Assembly (NCBI RefSeq): GCF_002902365.1
Contig: NZ_PPQC01000025.1
Coordinates: forward strand, 96,369-160,368
Direction of reading: 5' to 3'
From: Staphylococcus cohnii subsp. cohnii
Lineage (GTDB): Bacteria; Bacillota; Bacilli; Staphylococcales; Staphylococcaceae
Length of the DNA stretch: 64,000 bases
The translations under genes and the position numbers were made by a program. Below are positions 1-10,793 of this stretch, in pieces (the first letter of the stretch is position 1; the number at the start of each line of letters is the position of its first letter). The notes under the pieces are model-generated. The model ran no database searches and had not been told where the DNA came from. It saw nothing but the letters and a program-made list of their open reading frames with translations.

Positions 1-1487
1 ATAACAGTGCGTCACCTTGTCCTACATCCAACATTGTAAGTTGGTAAGCGCGTACTTGAGGTAGAATAGTAGAGACAATATATAAGGCAATTAAACTAAT
101 TATCATAAATTTATAGCATTTATGAACGAATAAAACTAAACATAGAAACGAAATGAGACATATTATAGTTATTTGAAGATTATTTAAATTGGGAATATAC
201 CATTGATAAAGGTTGAGTTTATCAAAAATTCCGACCACTTTATCATGCAAAACAATTAATTGATTATATAAGTTGATTATAAATAAAGGTTTGATTGGCA
301 AATGTATGATAAAAGTAAGAAAAATAACGAAGGGAAATAATATGAAAGAATAGAATGGAACAAAAAAGAGGTTTGATATGAGACCAATCATTGAATTTGA
401 TGAAAATGGATACAACTTAAGATAAATGAGCTTAGTTGTGCAATAAACGTGATATAGCACAAAGATTGAAAAATACCTAAATTCTTTAGCAATGGGCTAA
501 CAAAAAGGATTGAAAAAGGATTGAAAAAGTGATTAAAAAAGAAAGTCGAAATCCGACATGATAAATTAACAAGGGATTTAAAAATGTTAAAAATACGAAT
601 AAAAACCCTAAAATGTTCATTGAATTCTTTATAATGTATTTTGGAAATATGATTATTAACAAACTCATAAATATTGCTCTAACAGCACTTGGAGACATAT
701 TTGTATACATGCAATAAATAGGTAATAATATTATTAATATTAGTTTGGTTAAAAACAATGGACATTTTATCCTGTTTAGGATAAAGCATATGATTGCAAT
801 AATAATAGCTATATGTGTTCCACTAATAGCAAGTAGATGCGCAATGCCAATCTTTTTAATTGTATCTAATTCTTCTTTGTTCATAAACGATGTATCGCCT
901 GTAATTAATGCAATTGTTTTTTCAGGGAAAGCTATTTTCCATTGTTTCATTTTTTCATAAATAAACGTTTTATGTTTATTTAAAGTATCAGAAAAAGTGC
1001 TTGTGTCTTCGTAACAACTTGAAAGGTGAATATTTTGAAGAATAAAAATAAGATTAGGTCTTGTATCGTTTTTTAATGATCTAAACTGTCCGTGTACCTT
1101 ACAAGTTTTTTGGAACAAAAAATCAGAAACATTTTCTATTTCTATATTTTTTGATGCATGTATATTATAAACGTAAGTATAAAGCTTTTTATCTATTTTA
1201 ATTTTACCTTTAAGTATACGATGCTCCAAATTGGGTTTTGTGATTAATTTCGCTTTTCCTTGAAATACTTTATTTATCATTGAAGAATGGTATTCTTTTT
1301 CTGATCTCAAGTCATTTTGAAACATCATAAAACTACTTAAAGATATGATAACTATTATTATAAAATGGATTAAATTAAAGCTTTTTCTTTTCATTATAAT
1401 GACTAGCCCAAGTATTAAAATAAAAGATAAAAATTTATTAAATAGTAGCAAGTTACCAGCCAAATAAGCTAAAGCATAATAAATCAA
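1..1487 (-). pseudogene. comEC: comEC, DNA-uptake channel, frameshifted and cut by the window edge
   Basis: ComEC is the polytopic membrane channel that carries transforming single-stranded DNA across the cytoplasmic membrane. The first 333 codons are open: N-terminal membrane segments, an OB-like region and the start of the competence domain (LLAISGTHIAII). A stop follows directly after an 11-bp tandem duplication (502-512 and 513-523). Removing one copy restores a ComEC-like reading (SILFVSPLLKNLGIF) into the downstream frame. That frame then breaks again near 385-393, where family proteins read QIQW and one G is missing. The third frame stays open to the window edge and reaches the metallo-beta-lactamase-like domain motif LDVGQGDA. 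The start is a TTG at 1487, two bases after the comEB stop, so translation is probably coupled. At least two lesions make a full-length product impossible as read. Confidence 0.88.
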
Positions 1488-1489
1488 TT

Positions 1490-1951
1490 TTATTTATTGA
1501 TTAAATATTGTGCTACGTGTTCTTGATTAAATGGAATTTTTTTATACACAATACCTGATTGTTTTAACAAATCTAAAGCATAATGATGATTATGATAGTC
1601 TTCAGCATAATAAATCGTTTTAATACCAGCTTGGATAATTGACTTTGTGCAATTCAAGCATGGAAAATGAGTAACATAAATCGTTGCGCCTTCTGTTGAC
1701 ACCCCTTGTTTTGCACATTGTAGCAACGCGTTCATTTCTGCGTGTATCGTACGAATGCAATGACCATCTTCCAACAGACAATCTTCATCAATACAATGTA
1801 CTTCTCCAGACACAGAACCATTATACCCTCCAGCTATAATTCTATTATCTTTTACAATCGTTGCTCCCACAGACAATCTTTGACATGTAGAACGCAGCGC
1901 TAATAAATGGCTTTGCGCCATAAAGTATTCTTCCCATTTAATACGATCCAT
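1490..1951 (-). CDS. comEB: ComEB, dCMP deaminase family protein
   Basis: This 153-residue member of the zinc-dependent cytidine/deoxycytidylate deaminase family lies in the late competence operon. The zinc site is visible as HAE at residues 70-72 (His ligand and catalytic Glu) and PCLNC at 97-101 (two Cys ligands). Family members convert dCMP to dUMP. In Bacillus, comEB is in the comE operon but is not needed for DNA uptake itself; its product has been linked to polar placement of ComGA. The reading frame is intact although both neighbours comEA and comEC are broken, which suggests the deaminase keeps a nucleotide-metabolism role (inference). Confidence 0.92.
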   Translation of the reverse strand: MDRIKWEEYFMAQSHLLALRSTCQRLSVGATIVKDNRIIAGGYNGSVSGEVHCIDEDCLLEDGHCIRTIHAEMNALLQCAKQGVSTEGATIYVTHFPCLNCTKSIIQAGIKTIYYAEDYHNHHYALDLLKQSGIVYKKIPFNQEHVAQYLINK

Positions 1952-2032
1952 GATACTAAACCTCCAATTTATGTAAATTTTTAATGTGATATTTATAGAT
2001 TAAATCGATTTTCGAAAAAACACAACAAAATT

Positions 2033-2766
2033 TTAGATTGTTAAATGTGAACTTAATTTTTCTATTGTTTTAGTACCGAATCCATTAATTTCTTTCAATT
2101 GATCAATAGATTTAAAATTACCGTTTTGCTCACGATATTCAATGATAGCTTTAGTTTTAACCTTTCCTATTCCAGGCATACTGGTGAGCTCGCTTTCTGT
2201 TGCAGTATTTAAATTTACTGTTGCAGCATCAATATCTTTTTTTCTGAAAAATTTGTTGCGGTTTCACTTTTATTCAATTGATTCTGAGCTTGTAAATGAG
2301 GTTGCTCCCCTTTTTCAGGAATATATATCATTTTCTGATCTATTAATCGTTCTGATAAATTAATGTTCGTTAAATCTGCATGTTCTGAAACGATAGCTTT
2401 ATCCAACAACTGTTTGACGCGATCATTATTTTTCATTTTATAAACATTTGGATATTTTACCGCACCTTTGATATCAACATAAACAAATGAATCTTTTGTA
2501 GGGTCATTGCTTGGTGTTTCAGTTTTACTTGGTGTTTCAGTTTTATTCGATGAACGTTCATTTTTTTCATTTGGTTTGAGTTGGTTATGCTCTGATAATT
2601 CTATTGGTGCCATATCATTACTTTTTTTCATTTGTTCGTTATCACGGTTCATTAAAAATGATAAAGTTAAGGCTACAGTCACTATTATAAATAGCATAAC
2701 ACAGACTTTTATTGTAGAATTAAATTGACTAAATCTTTCTTTAAACAATTCCCATAATGATAACAA
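2033..2766 (-). pseudogene. comEA: comEA, competence DNA receptor, frameshifted
   Basis: ComEA is the membrane-anchored double-stranded DNA receptor of the competence machinery. The first frame (2215-2766) gives an N-terminal membrane anchor (about residues 20-40), a low-complexity linker with SKTETPS repeats and a SLBB-like segment (VYVDIKGAVKYPNVY), then stops. The DNA-binding helix-hairpin-helix domain (starting VNLNTATESELTSMPGIG) is complete but in another frame, ending at 2033. The frame change falls at a run of seven A on the coding strand (plus-strand T at 2237-2243). An eighth A would restore one protein. The start is TTG at 2764-2766 with a Shine-Dalgarno AAGGAG seven bases upstream. 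A sequencing error in the homopolymer cannot be excluded from sequence alone. Confidence 0.88.
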
Positions 2767-2809
2767 AAAATCACTCCTTTATAGTTTACACGCATAAAGG
2801 AGTGATTTT
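2765..2809 (-). terminator. Terminator hairpin overlapping the comEA ribosome-binding site
   Basis: Perfect 16-bp arms at 2767-2782 and 2794-2809 around an 11-base loop are followed on the minus strand by six U (2765-2770). It stands 7 bases after the methyltransferase stop. The 3' arm contains the AAGGAG of comEA, and the U-run enters the comEA TTG start codon, so terminator formation and comEA translation exclude each other. Confidence 0.85.
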
Positions 2810-2815
2810 ACTTTT

Positions 2816-3541
2816 TTATTTTTTAACAATGAAGAACAAGCGCTCTCCATCTTGATTATCATTCTGGTTTTCAAATTCAAAATCAACAAATGTCGTTATA
2901 TGTTTAAAACCACATGATTCTAACATTTTAGTGTAAACTTCCTTTGAATAAGTCCTTTGGTAATGTGACTCATCAAATCTTTTATATAAGTTATCACTTT
3001 GTTTTATAAAAAATGTCATATCATGCCATACGCTTAATGGTTCTTCGCCACGAATAGCTTCCCAAGCTAAAAATACATTTTCTGTTTCATCAATATAACT
3101 TTGATTATTGAATAATGTATTCATCTTGTGTTCAGTATGGACATCAAACATAAATACACCCTCATTCAGCTCTAGATGATGATATACTTGCTGAAAAGTG
3201 GATAACACATCTCCATATTCTGTTAAATAATTTAAAGAATCACAAAAAATGGTTATTGCATCATATTGTTGGTTAAGGTCGAATTCTGTCATATCACCTT
3301 CTATCCAATTCACTTCACTGGATTTTTGCATTGCTATCGAAAGCATATCAACACTTAAATCCATACCTGTTATATTATCAAAGTCGTTTAATTTTGAGGT
3401 GAAACTACCTGTACCACAACCAATATCTAAGATAGTTGATTTGTTTTTAGCATAATAATTTACAATATCAAGCCATGATTCGTATGGCTGATCTAAAGTT
3501 AATTGATCATAGTAATAGCTCATTTCTTCGTATTGAGCCAT
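2816..3541 (-). CDS. Class I SAM-dependent methyltransferase
   Basis: This 241-residue Rossmann-fold methyltransferase has the SAM-binding glycine motif LDIGCGTGSF at residues 38-47 and the motif II acidic residue (GMDLS) after it. Its substrate is not known to me. It is the last gene of the run yqeH-aroE-yhbY-nadD-yqeK-rsfS, starting 2 bases after rsfS, an arrangement shared with Bacillus (yqeM beside the same genes). The context suggests a role in ribosome or RNA maintenance, but nothing in the sequence proves it. A strong terminator follows. Confidence 0.85.
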   Translation of the reverse strand: MAQYEEMSYYYDQLTLDQPYESWLDIVNYYAKNKSTILDIGCGTGSFTSKLNDFDNITGMDLSVDMLSIAMQKSSEVNWIEGDMTEFDLNQQYDAITIFCDSLNYLTEYGDVLSTFQQVYHHLELNEGVFMFDVHTEHKMNTLFNNQSYIDETENVFLAWEAIRGEEPLSVWHDMTFFIKQSDNLYKRFDESHYQRTYSKEVYTKMLESCGFKHITTFVDFEFENQNDNQDGERLFFIVKK

Positions 3542-3543
3542 TA

Positions 3544-3897
3544 TTAATAAACTGCCTGTCCATAAGATTCTAATGGTGCATCACGATATAATTTCTCCAA
3601 GTTGTAATAATCACGTTCATCTTTATGGAATACGTGTACTACTACGTTGGCCAAGTCAATTAAAATCCATCTTGCTTCATTAAAGCCTTCCATTCGTTTT
3701 ACTTCGACTTCCGCTTCATTTGCAGCATCTTTAACTGCACGTGCGATGGATTGAACTTGTCTTTCATTATTGCCGTGGCATACGATAAAATAGTCAGTCA
3801 TATCGCTAATACCTTGAATATTTAAAGAAATAATATCTTCTGCTTTCTTATTCTCAGTTGCATTGACAGCTAAATTTAATAATTGATCTGATTTCAT
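3544..3897 (-). CDS. rsfS: Ribosomal silencing factor RsfS
   Basis: RsfS (RsfA/Iojap family) binds ribosomal protein uL14 on the 50S subunit and blocks joining with 30S, lowering translation during starvation. The 117-residue length is normal, and the family motif DMTDYFIVCHGNNERQVQSI is present at about residues 32-51. It directly abuts the yqeK stop, which points to translational coupling in the nadD-yqeK-rsfS operon. Confidence 0.95.
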   Translation of the reverse strand: MKSDQLLNLAVNATENKKAEDIISLNIQGISDMTDYFIVCHGNNERQVQSIARAVKDAANEAEVEVKRMEGFNEARWILIDLANVVVHVFHKDERDYYNLEKLYRDAPLESYGQAVY

Positions 3898-5334
<1,437 letters not shown>

Positions 5335-5346
5335 AAAATGCTCCTT

Positions 5347-6144
5347 TTATAAATAATTTAAAACTGTGTGTTTCATAACTTGCACGTCCGGTTCTGTATC
5401 TGTCCAAATTTTAAAACTTTCTGCACCTTGATAAACAAACATGTCCAAGCCATTATAGATTGGGTTACCTTGGGCTTCAGCTTGTTCTAAGATCGGTGTT
5501 TTAAAAGGTACATACACAATGTCACTCACTAACGTATCAGACTCTAAATGCTTCAAACTAATTGGTATTTCTTGGTTTGTGTTCATTCCTGCCGGTGTCG
5601 TATTGATGATAATATCGAATTCGGATAATGCTAATTCAGCATCGGATAATCTAATTTTATTTACATTCAAATTCCATTGTTCAAATCTGTCCAGAGATCT
5701 GTTTGCAATAGTAAGTTTAGGTTGTACATATTTAGTTAATTCATTCGCAATGCCTTTACTAGCACCGCCTGCACCTAAAATTAAGATATAGGCATGTTTT
5801 AAATCAGGATACACGCGTTGCAAGCCTTTAACATAACCTATACCATCTGTATTATAACCAATCCATTTACCATCTTCTATCTTAACCGTATTCACGGCAC
5901 CTACAGTTTCTGATTGTTCATCAATTTCATCTAAAAAAGGTATAATACGTTCCTTATGTGGAATTGTTACATTAAAACCAGAAAGTGCTTTATCTGAAAT
6001 AATTTCTCTTATTAGATGAAATTTATCTTCAGGAATATTAATCGCTTCATATGTTGCATTATAATTTAAAGATTCAAAATTAGCATTATGCATCACTGGA
6101 GATAAAGAATGATCAATTGGATGGCCTATTACTGCATATTTCAT
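5347..6144 (-). CDS. aroE: Shikimate dehydrogenase AroE
   Basis: This NADPH-dependent enzyme reduces 3-dehydroshikimate to shikimate in the aromatic amino acid pathway. The substrate site SLSPVMHN lies at residues 13-20, and the catalytic lysine is in NVTIPHK (Lys64). The nucleotide-binding [10 protein letters not shown] motif starts the second domain. The 265-residue length is normal. The gene sits between yqeH and yhbY as in other Bacillales. Confidence 0.96.
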   Translation of the reverse strand: MKYAVIGHPIDHSLSPVMHNANFESLNYNATYEAINIPEDKFHLIREIISDKALSGFNVTIPHKERIIPFLDEIDEQSETVGAVNTVKIEDGKWIGYNTDGIGYVKGLQRVYPDLKHAYILILGAGGASKGIANELTKYVQPKLTIANRSLDRFEQWNLNVNKIRLSDAELALSEFDIIINTTPAGMNTNQEIPISLKHLESDTLVSDIVYVPFKTPILEQAEAQGNPIYNGLDMFVYQGAESFKIWTDTEPDVQVMKHTVLNYL

Positions 6145-6162
6145 ATTTTACACACCTTAACC

Positions 6163-7269
6163 TTACATAATTGAATTTCTTAAAATAACATCAACATTTT
6201 TTGGCACGCGCACAATAACTTTTGCACCTGCGTCTATCGTGATAAAACCTAATCCAGAAATCATTACATCACGTTTTTCTTTACCAGTTTCTAACCTTAC
6301 AGCTTTAACATTTCTCAAATCAAAATTTTCAGGATTATGAGGTGGTGTTAATACAGATCCTAATTGATTTCGCCATAATTCATTTGCTTTTTCTGTTTTT
6401 GTTCTATGAATATTTAAATCATTAGAAAAATAACAGACTAACGGTCTTTTCCCGCCACTTATATAGTCTATACGTGCAAGTCCACCGAAAAATAATGTTT
6501 GTCCTTCGTTAAGCTGATAAACACGTTGTTTAATTTCTATTCTAGGCATAATTGTTTTTAGTTCATGTTCAGATACTAAATGTGTCATTTGGTGCGCTTG
6601 AATAATTCCTGGTGTATCATACATAAACGTCGTTTCATCAAGTGGAATATCAATCATGTCCAAGGTTGTGCCAGGAAACCTTGAAGTTGTAACAACATCT
6701 TTTTCGCCTACACTGCGTTCTATTAATTTGTTAATTAAAGTTGATTTACCTACATTTGTAGTTCCTACAATATATACGTCTTCATCGTTTCTGATACTGT
6801 TAATAGAAGTTAATAGATTTTCAATACCTTCATTTTTGTCTGCAGAAATAAGCACAACATCTTCAGCGTCAAGTCCATATTTTTTAGCTGCTTTCTTCAA
6901 CCATTCTTTTACACGACGTTTATTTATTTGTTTTGGCAAAAGATCTATTTTATTCGCTACAAGAATAATTTTTTTGTTGCCGACGATACGTTTAATTGCA
7001 TTGATAAATGAACCCTCAAAATCAAATACATCCACAACATTTACTATTATTCCTTTTTTATCTGCCAAGCCATTGAGTAAATTTAAAAAGTCATCGCTAT
7101 CTAAACCTACATCTTGTACTTCGTTATAATTTTTCAGTCTAAAACATCTTTTACACACAACGTCTTCACGAAATAAGTTATGTTCTGGAACATAACCTGG
7201 TGCATCAGAATCTTCAGACTGTAAAGGTGCACCACAACCTATACATTTCAATACATCCAATTCACTCAA
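6163..7269 (-). CDS. yqeH: YqeH, circularly permuted ribosome-assembly GTPase
   Basis: A 368-residue GTPase needed for 30S subunit assembly. It begins with a treble-clef zinc finger (CIGC near residues 9-12, then CKRC). The GTPase motifs are permuted, as in this family: G4 NKID (about 106) precedes the P-loop GTTNVGKST (about 168), with the DTPG switch later. The C-terminal domain follows. It directly abuts yqeG, so the two are co-translated. Confidence 0.95.
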   Translation of the reverse strand: MSELDVLKCIGCGAPLQSEDSDAPGYVPEHNLFREDVVCKRCFRLKNYNEVQDVGLDSDDFLNLLNGLADKKGIIVNVVDVFDFEGSFINAIKRIVGNKKIILVANKIDLLPKQINKRRVKEWLKKAAKKYGLDAEDVVLISADKNEGIENLLTSINSIRNDEDVYIVGTTNVGKSTLINKLIERSVGEKDVVTTSRFPGTTLDMIDIPLDETTFMYDTPGIIQAHQMTHLVSEHELKTIMPRIEIKQRVYQLNEGQTLFFGGLARIDYISGGKRPLVCYFSNDLNIHRTKTEKANELWRNQLGSVLTPPHNPENFDLRNVKAVRLETGKEKRDVMISGLGFITIDAGAKVIVRVPKNVDVILRNSIM

Positions 7270-7797
7270 TCAATTTTCCTCCCATTTTATATATCCTTTT
7301 TTTCTAAAATGTTGTAATAATCTGCGTTCAATAAGACGATTAAATTTAGTAATCAAGCCATCCGTTTGTTTAACAGGTACTACCATAATAGTAAATAAAC
7401 CTCGTCTGTTACCACCAAATACATCCGTTAACATTTGATCACCAATAACTACTATCTCTGATGGGTGTAAACTCATAGAATGCATTGCAGGATCAAACGC
7501 ACGCCCTCTTGGTTTTCTTGCTTTAAAAATATAATCTACTTTTAAAGATTTAGAAAAGCTACCTACTCTTTTTTCATTATTATTAGAAACTATTGTAATC
7601 GTAATGCCTTTTTGTTTTGCTTCTTCAAACCAAGTTTTAACTGCTTCTGTAGGATAGGCAACATCCCATCCCACTAGTGTATTATCTAAATCAGTAATGA
7701 TACCTTTTACGCCAGATTTTGCAAGCTTATCTATATCAATTTGAAAAATTGATTGCACATATTCATTTGGCATAAAGTATTTCTTTATTATACCCAT
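7270..7797 (-). CDS. yqeG: YqeG, HAD-superfamily phosphatase
   Basis: A HAD phosphatase of subfamily IIIA, 175 residues. The nucleophile motif DLDNTL is at residues 36-41 (Asp36 nucleophile, Asp38 acid/base). The motif II serine is in TIVSNN and the C-terminal acidic pair is in VIGDQMLTDVFGG. The family resembles mitochondrial PTPMT1/GEP4-type phosphatidylglycerophosphate phosphatases, but the physiological substrate is uncertain. It heads the yqeG-yqeH-aroE run. Confidence 0.9.
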   Translation of the reverse strand: MGIIKKYFMPNEYVQSIFQIDIDKLAKSGVKGIITDLDNTLVGWDVAYPTEAVKTWFEEAKQKGITITIVSNNNEKRVGSFSKSLKVDYIFKARKPRGRAFDPAMHSMSLHPSEIVVIGDQMLTDVFGGNRRGLFTIMVVPVKQTDGLITKFNRLIERRLLQHFRKKGYIKWEEN

Positions 7798-7815
7798 TAT
7801 TTCTATTCACCTTTT

Positions 7816-8502
7816 TTATATTTTTTTAATTAAATTTTCTACCATAGTACTAGAAGATTTTGCTGCTTTTGTTAAAAATTCATCAAATGTGATACCAGCG
7901 TCTCCATCTGCTAAATCTGATATTGCACGAGTGATAATAAATGGTAAATTGAATTGATAGCAAGTTTGTGCAATTGCAGTTGCTTCCATTTCTGCAGCCA
8001 TCGCTTGAGGGAAATTTGTTTTAATTTTCATTCGTTGGTCTTTTGTACCAATAAAACTGTCACCACTTACAATCAAGCCTACCTTAGCAACTAGTTGTTG
8101 ATTTGTAATTACTTGTGTCGCTTTGTCAATCAATGATTTATCTGCTACGAATTGTGCAGGCATTTGTGGGATTTGTCCTAATTGATAACCAAATGCTCTG
8201 GCATCAGCATCATGATAAGCAACCATATCGCTTACTACGATATCACCAACATTTAACGATTTATCCAATGCACCTGCAGAACCTGTATTAATAATTAAAT
8301 CAGGTTTAAACTTTTCAATTAATAATGTTGTTGAAATGGCTACATTTACTTTACCAATGCCACTTTGAGTTAATACGATTGCTTTATCATTTATATAACC
8401 TTTATAAAAATATACATGTGCAATATTAATCTCTTCTAAATTCACAAGTTTATTTTTTAAGATTGCTACTTCCTCTTCCATAGCTCCAATAATACCGATC
8501 AT
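7816..8502 (-). CDS. mtnN: 5'-methylthioadenosine/S-adenosylhomocysteine nucleosidase MtnN
   Basis: MtnN (Pfs) splits adenine from methylthioadenosine and S-adenosylhomocysteine, recycling SAM by-products and yielding the AI-2 precursor route. The family start [10 protein letters not shown] (residues 3-12) carries the acidic general acid. VSGDSFIG and the catalytic Asp region RAISDLADG are present. At 228 residues it is full length. It is the first gene of the leftward run toward yqeG, with its own intergenic region upstream. Confidence 0.96.
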   Translation of the reverse strand: MIGIIGAMEEEVAILKNKLVNLEEINIAHVYFYKGYINDKAIVLTQSGIGKVNVAISTTLLIEKFKPDLIINTGSAGALDKSLNVGDIVVSDMVAYHDADARAFGYQLGQIPQMPAQFVADKSLIDKATQVITNQQLVAKVGLIVSGDSFIGTKDQRMKIKTNFPQAMAAEMEATAIAQTCYQFNLPFIITRAISDLADGDAGITFDEFLTKAAKSSSTMVENLIKKI

Positions 8503-8725
8503 TGTTATTCACCTCAATTTAAAATCCTAACCTTAGTTATTCTATCACATTTAAACTGATAGCTCGACGATTGAAGCATATTTATATCAAATTATTACTT
8601 CATTATTTATCGTAAGAAATTTATGTAAATTTTCGCATTATCAATTTGATTTAACATGTAAATACATTGCTATTATTTTAAAACGAAATGGCAATGCTTA
8701 TTTAATGCAAGTATAAATATAAAAC

Positions 8726-8776
8726 AAACCATTCTCTAAGTCCTTATTATAAGCATAAAGAACTAGAGAATGGTTA
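8726..8776 (-). terminator. Terminator after the Nramp-like transporter
   Basis: The inverted repeat AACCATTCTCTA / TAGAGAATGGTT surrounds a loop of about 25 bases and is followed on the minus strand by T-rich sequence. It closes the 5-oxoproline cluster. The rest of the 296-base gap before mtnN is AT-rich with no ORF. Confidence 0.7.
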
Positions 8777-8798
8777 CTTAATAACTATATTCGTATTG

Positions 8799-10031
8799 TT
8801 AACTACCTATTAATTGTGTCAATCCTTGCAGTGAATATATACCTGTAACAATTGTGACTAAAACAGCTAAAATACCAAACCAAAGCATCCATGTCGGATG
8901 ATGATAGTCCCCTACGATTGATTTTCGTTTACTAGCAATAAGTATTGTCGTTAATATAATAGGTAAGATAAGTCCATTTAAAGCACCTGCAACGATTAAT
9001 AATGTTACTGGTTTTCCTAAGAATAGAAAAACAAAAGTTGAAATGACTATAAATGAAATTACAATAATATTTGTTTTGTTATAGATCGATTTATGCAATG
9101 TTTTTAAGAAAGTTGCACTTGTATATGCTGATCCAATAACTGAAGACATTGCTGCAGCAAATAATACAACACCAAATATACTTCGACCAATTGGTCCTAA
9201 TACATGCTCAAATACTGAAGCCGGTGGATTTGTATCATTTAAAGTTACGCCCGTAACGACTACACCAAGTACCGCTAAGAATAATAATGCTCTAAGCACA
9301 CCTGTTGTTAATATTCCTGAAATAGCCGCTTTGTTTACAAATGGCAAATAATGTTTACCACGGATGCCAGAATCTAATATTCTATGTGCACCAGCAAATG
9401 TAATATAACCGCCAACTGTTCCACCTACTAATGTGATAATAGGTAAAACAAGTGCTAAAGGTTGTTCTGGCATCACAAGATGTTTAGCTGCGTCAGCATA
9501 TGGCGGGTTAGCTTTAAACATTACAAATGCAACAACTACAATCATTAAAACACCTAAAAACATCGTGACAACATCCATAATTTTTTGACCACTTTTACTT
9601 ACAAAAATAAGTATTGCTAATACTGCTGTAATAGCTGCACCAATCTTTACATCTAAGCCAAAAATTGCATTCAATCCTAATCCCGCACCTGCAATATTAC
9701 CAATATTAAATGCGAGTCCACCTATTGCAATTAATATCGATATAAAAGTACCTAATCCTTTAAATATTTCATTAGCTACTTCTTGTCCACGTTTACCTGT
9801 GACGACCAACACTCTCCAAATATTAATTTGCGCTCCTATGTCAATCAATATTGATAATAAAATCGCAAAAGCAAAACTTGAAGTGAACTGCGCAGTAAAT
9901 ACTGCAGTCTGAGTTAAAAATGCAGGTCCAATTGCAGATGTAGCCATTAAGAATACAGAACCTAATAATAACCTTTTATGATTTTTTGTAAATTCAAAAT
10001 CCTTCGATTCTGTTTTTAATTTTTCTCCCAT
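8799..10031 (-). CDS. Nramp-related membrane transporter of the 5-oxoproline cluster
   Basis: A 410-residue protein with about 11 hydrophobic segments of the Nramp/APC fold, corresponding to Bacillus ycsG beside ycsF-kipI-kipA. In true Nramp metal importers the first helix carries DPGN; here the matching place reads SAIGPAF (residues about 37-43), so the metal-binding Asp and Asn are missing. Helix 6 reads GAHRILDSG, not the MPH-type metal motif. It is therefore unlikely to be a standard manganese transporter. Uptake of 5-oxoproline or a related organic substrate fits the operon, but is inference. It starts 3 bases after pxpA. Confidence 0.85.
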   Translation of the reverse strand: MGEKLKTESKDFEFTKNHKRLLLGSVFLMATSAIGPAFLTQTAVFTAQFTSSFAFAILLSILIDIGAQINIWRVLVVTGKRGQEVANEIFKGLGTFISILIAIGGLAFNIGNIAGAGLGLNAIFGLDVKIGAAITAVLAILIFVSKSGQKIMDVVTMFLGVLMIVVVAFVMFKANPPYADAAKHLVMPEQPLALVLPIITLVGGTVGGYITFAGAHRILDSGIRGKHYLPFVNKAAISGILTTGVLRALLFLAVLGVVVTGVTLNDTNPPASVFEHVLGPIGRSIFGVVLFAAAMSSVIGSAYTSATFLKTLHKSIYNKTNIIVISFIVISTFVFLFLGKPVTLLIVAGALNGLILPIILTTILIASKRKSIVGDYHHPTWMLWFGILAVLVTIVTGIYSLQGLTQLIGS

Positions 10032-10034
10032 GTG

Positions 10035-10793
10035 TTAGCCTCCCAGCTTAGATATAGAAACGCCTTCTTTCGATAATCTTTCTCTTATTTTTGTAACAAA
10101 TTCTAGTGCATGTTCACCATCTCCATGAACACAAATTGTATCTGCTTGAATATCAATTTCTTTGTTGTTTTTCGTAATTACTTTTTGTGATTTAACCATT
10201 TTAACAACTTGTTCAATGGCTTCTTCTGTGTCAGTTATTAAGGCTTCACTTTCTTTTCTACTCACTAATTGACCATCATCTTCATAACGTCTATCTGCAA
10301 ACACTTCTGAAGCCGTAGTTAAACCAACAGCTTGCGCTTCTGTAACAAGTAGTGTATTTGATAATCCAACATAAATTAATGATTCATCAAAATCATATAC
10401 AGCTTGAGCAATCGCATGTGCGATTGCTTTATCACGTGCACCCATTTGATACAGTGCACCGTGTGGTTTTACGTGATTTATTTTAACTTGGTGAACGTTA
10501 CAGAATCCACTTAATGCACCGAGCTGGTAAATGACAATATCATAAATTTCTTTCGGTGACAAGTCCATATTTCTACGGCCAAATCCTTGTAAATCTGGAA
10601 GACCAGGATGTGCGCCAATACCAATACCATTTGCTTTAGCTAATTCCACCGTTTGATACATAACATGTTGGTCACCAGCATGAAAACCACATGCAATGTT
10701 TGCTGACGTAATTAACGGAATAATTTGATCGTCTCCACCGAATGAATAATTTCCAAAAGCTTCGCCTAAATCACAGTTCAAATCAACTTTCAT
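10035..10793 (-). CDS. pxpA: 5-oxoprolinase subunit A, LamB/YcsF family
   Basis: PxpA works with PxpB and PxpC to hydrolyse 5-oxoproline (pyroglutamate), a spontaneous damage product of glutamine, to glutamate with ATP. The 252-residue protein opens with the family signature [12 protein letters not shown] (residues 3-14). It also shows [10 protein letters not shown] (33-42) and HVKPHGALY, the conserved His and Asp positions of the family. Its stop and the accC start are adjacent. Confidence 0.93.
   Translation of the reverse strand: MKVDLNCDLGEAFGNYSFGGDDQIIPLITSANIACGFHAGDQHVMYQTVELAKANGIGIGAHPGLPDLQGFGRRNMDLSPKEIYDIVIYQLGALSGFCNVHQVKINHVKPHGALYQMGARDKAIAHAIAQAVYDFDESLIYVGLSNTLLVTEAQAVGLTTASEVFADRRYEDDGQLVSRKESEALITDTEEAIEQVVKMVKSQKVITKNNKEIDIQADTICVHGDGEHALEFVTKIRERLSKEGVSISKLGG

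Noticed and set aside
486..1487. A short intact 333-residue ComEC
   Set aside because: ComEC needs the remaining membrane and beta-lactamase-like domains, which are present downstream in shifted frames; the stop results from a tandem duplication.
502..2243. Programmed ribosomal frameshifting in comEA/comEC
   Set aside because: There is no slippery heptamer with a following pseudoknot at the comEC sites; the 11-bp duplication cannot be bypassed by a one-base shift alone. The poly-A in comEA could slip, so it is kept only as one option there.
6656..7129. 157-codon plus-strand ORF opposite yqeH
   Set aside because: It is the mirror frame of a conserved GTPase with no ribosome-binding site or recognisable protein.
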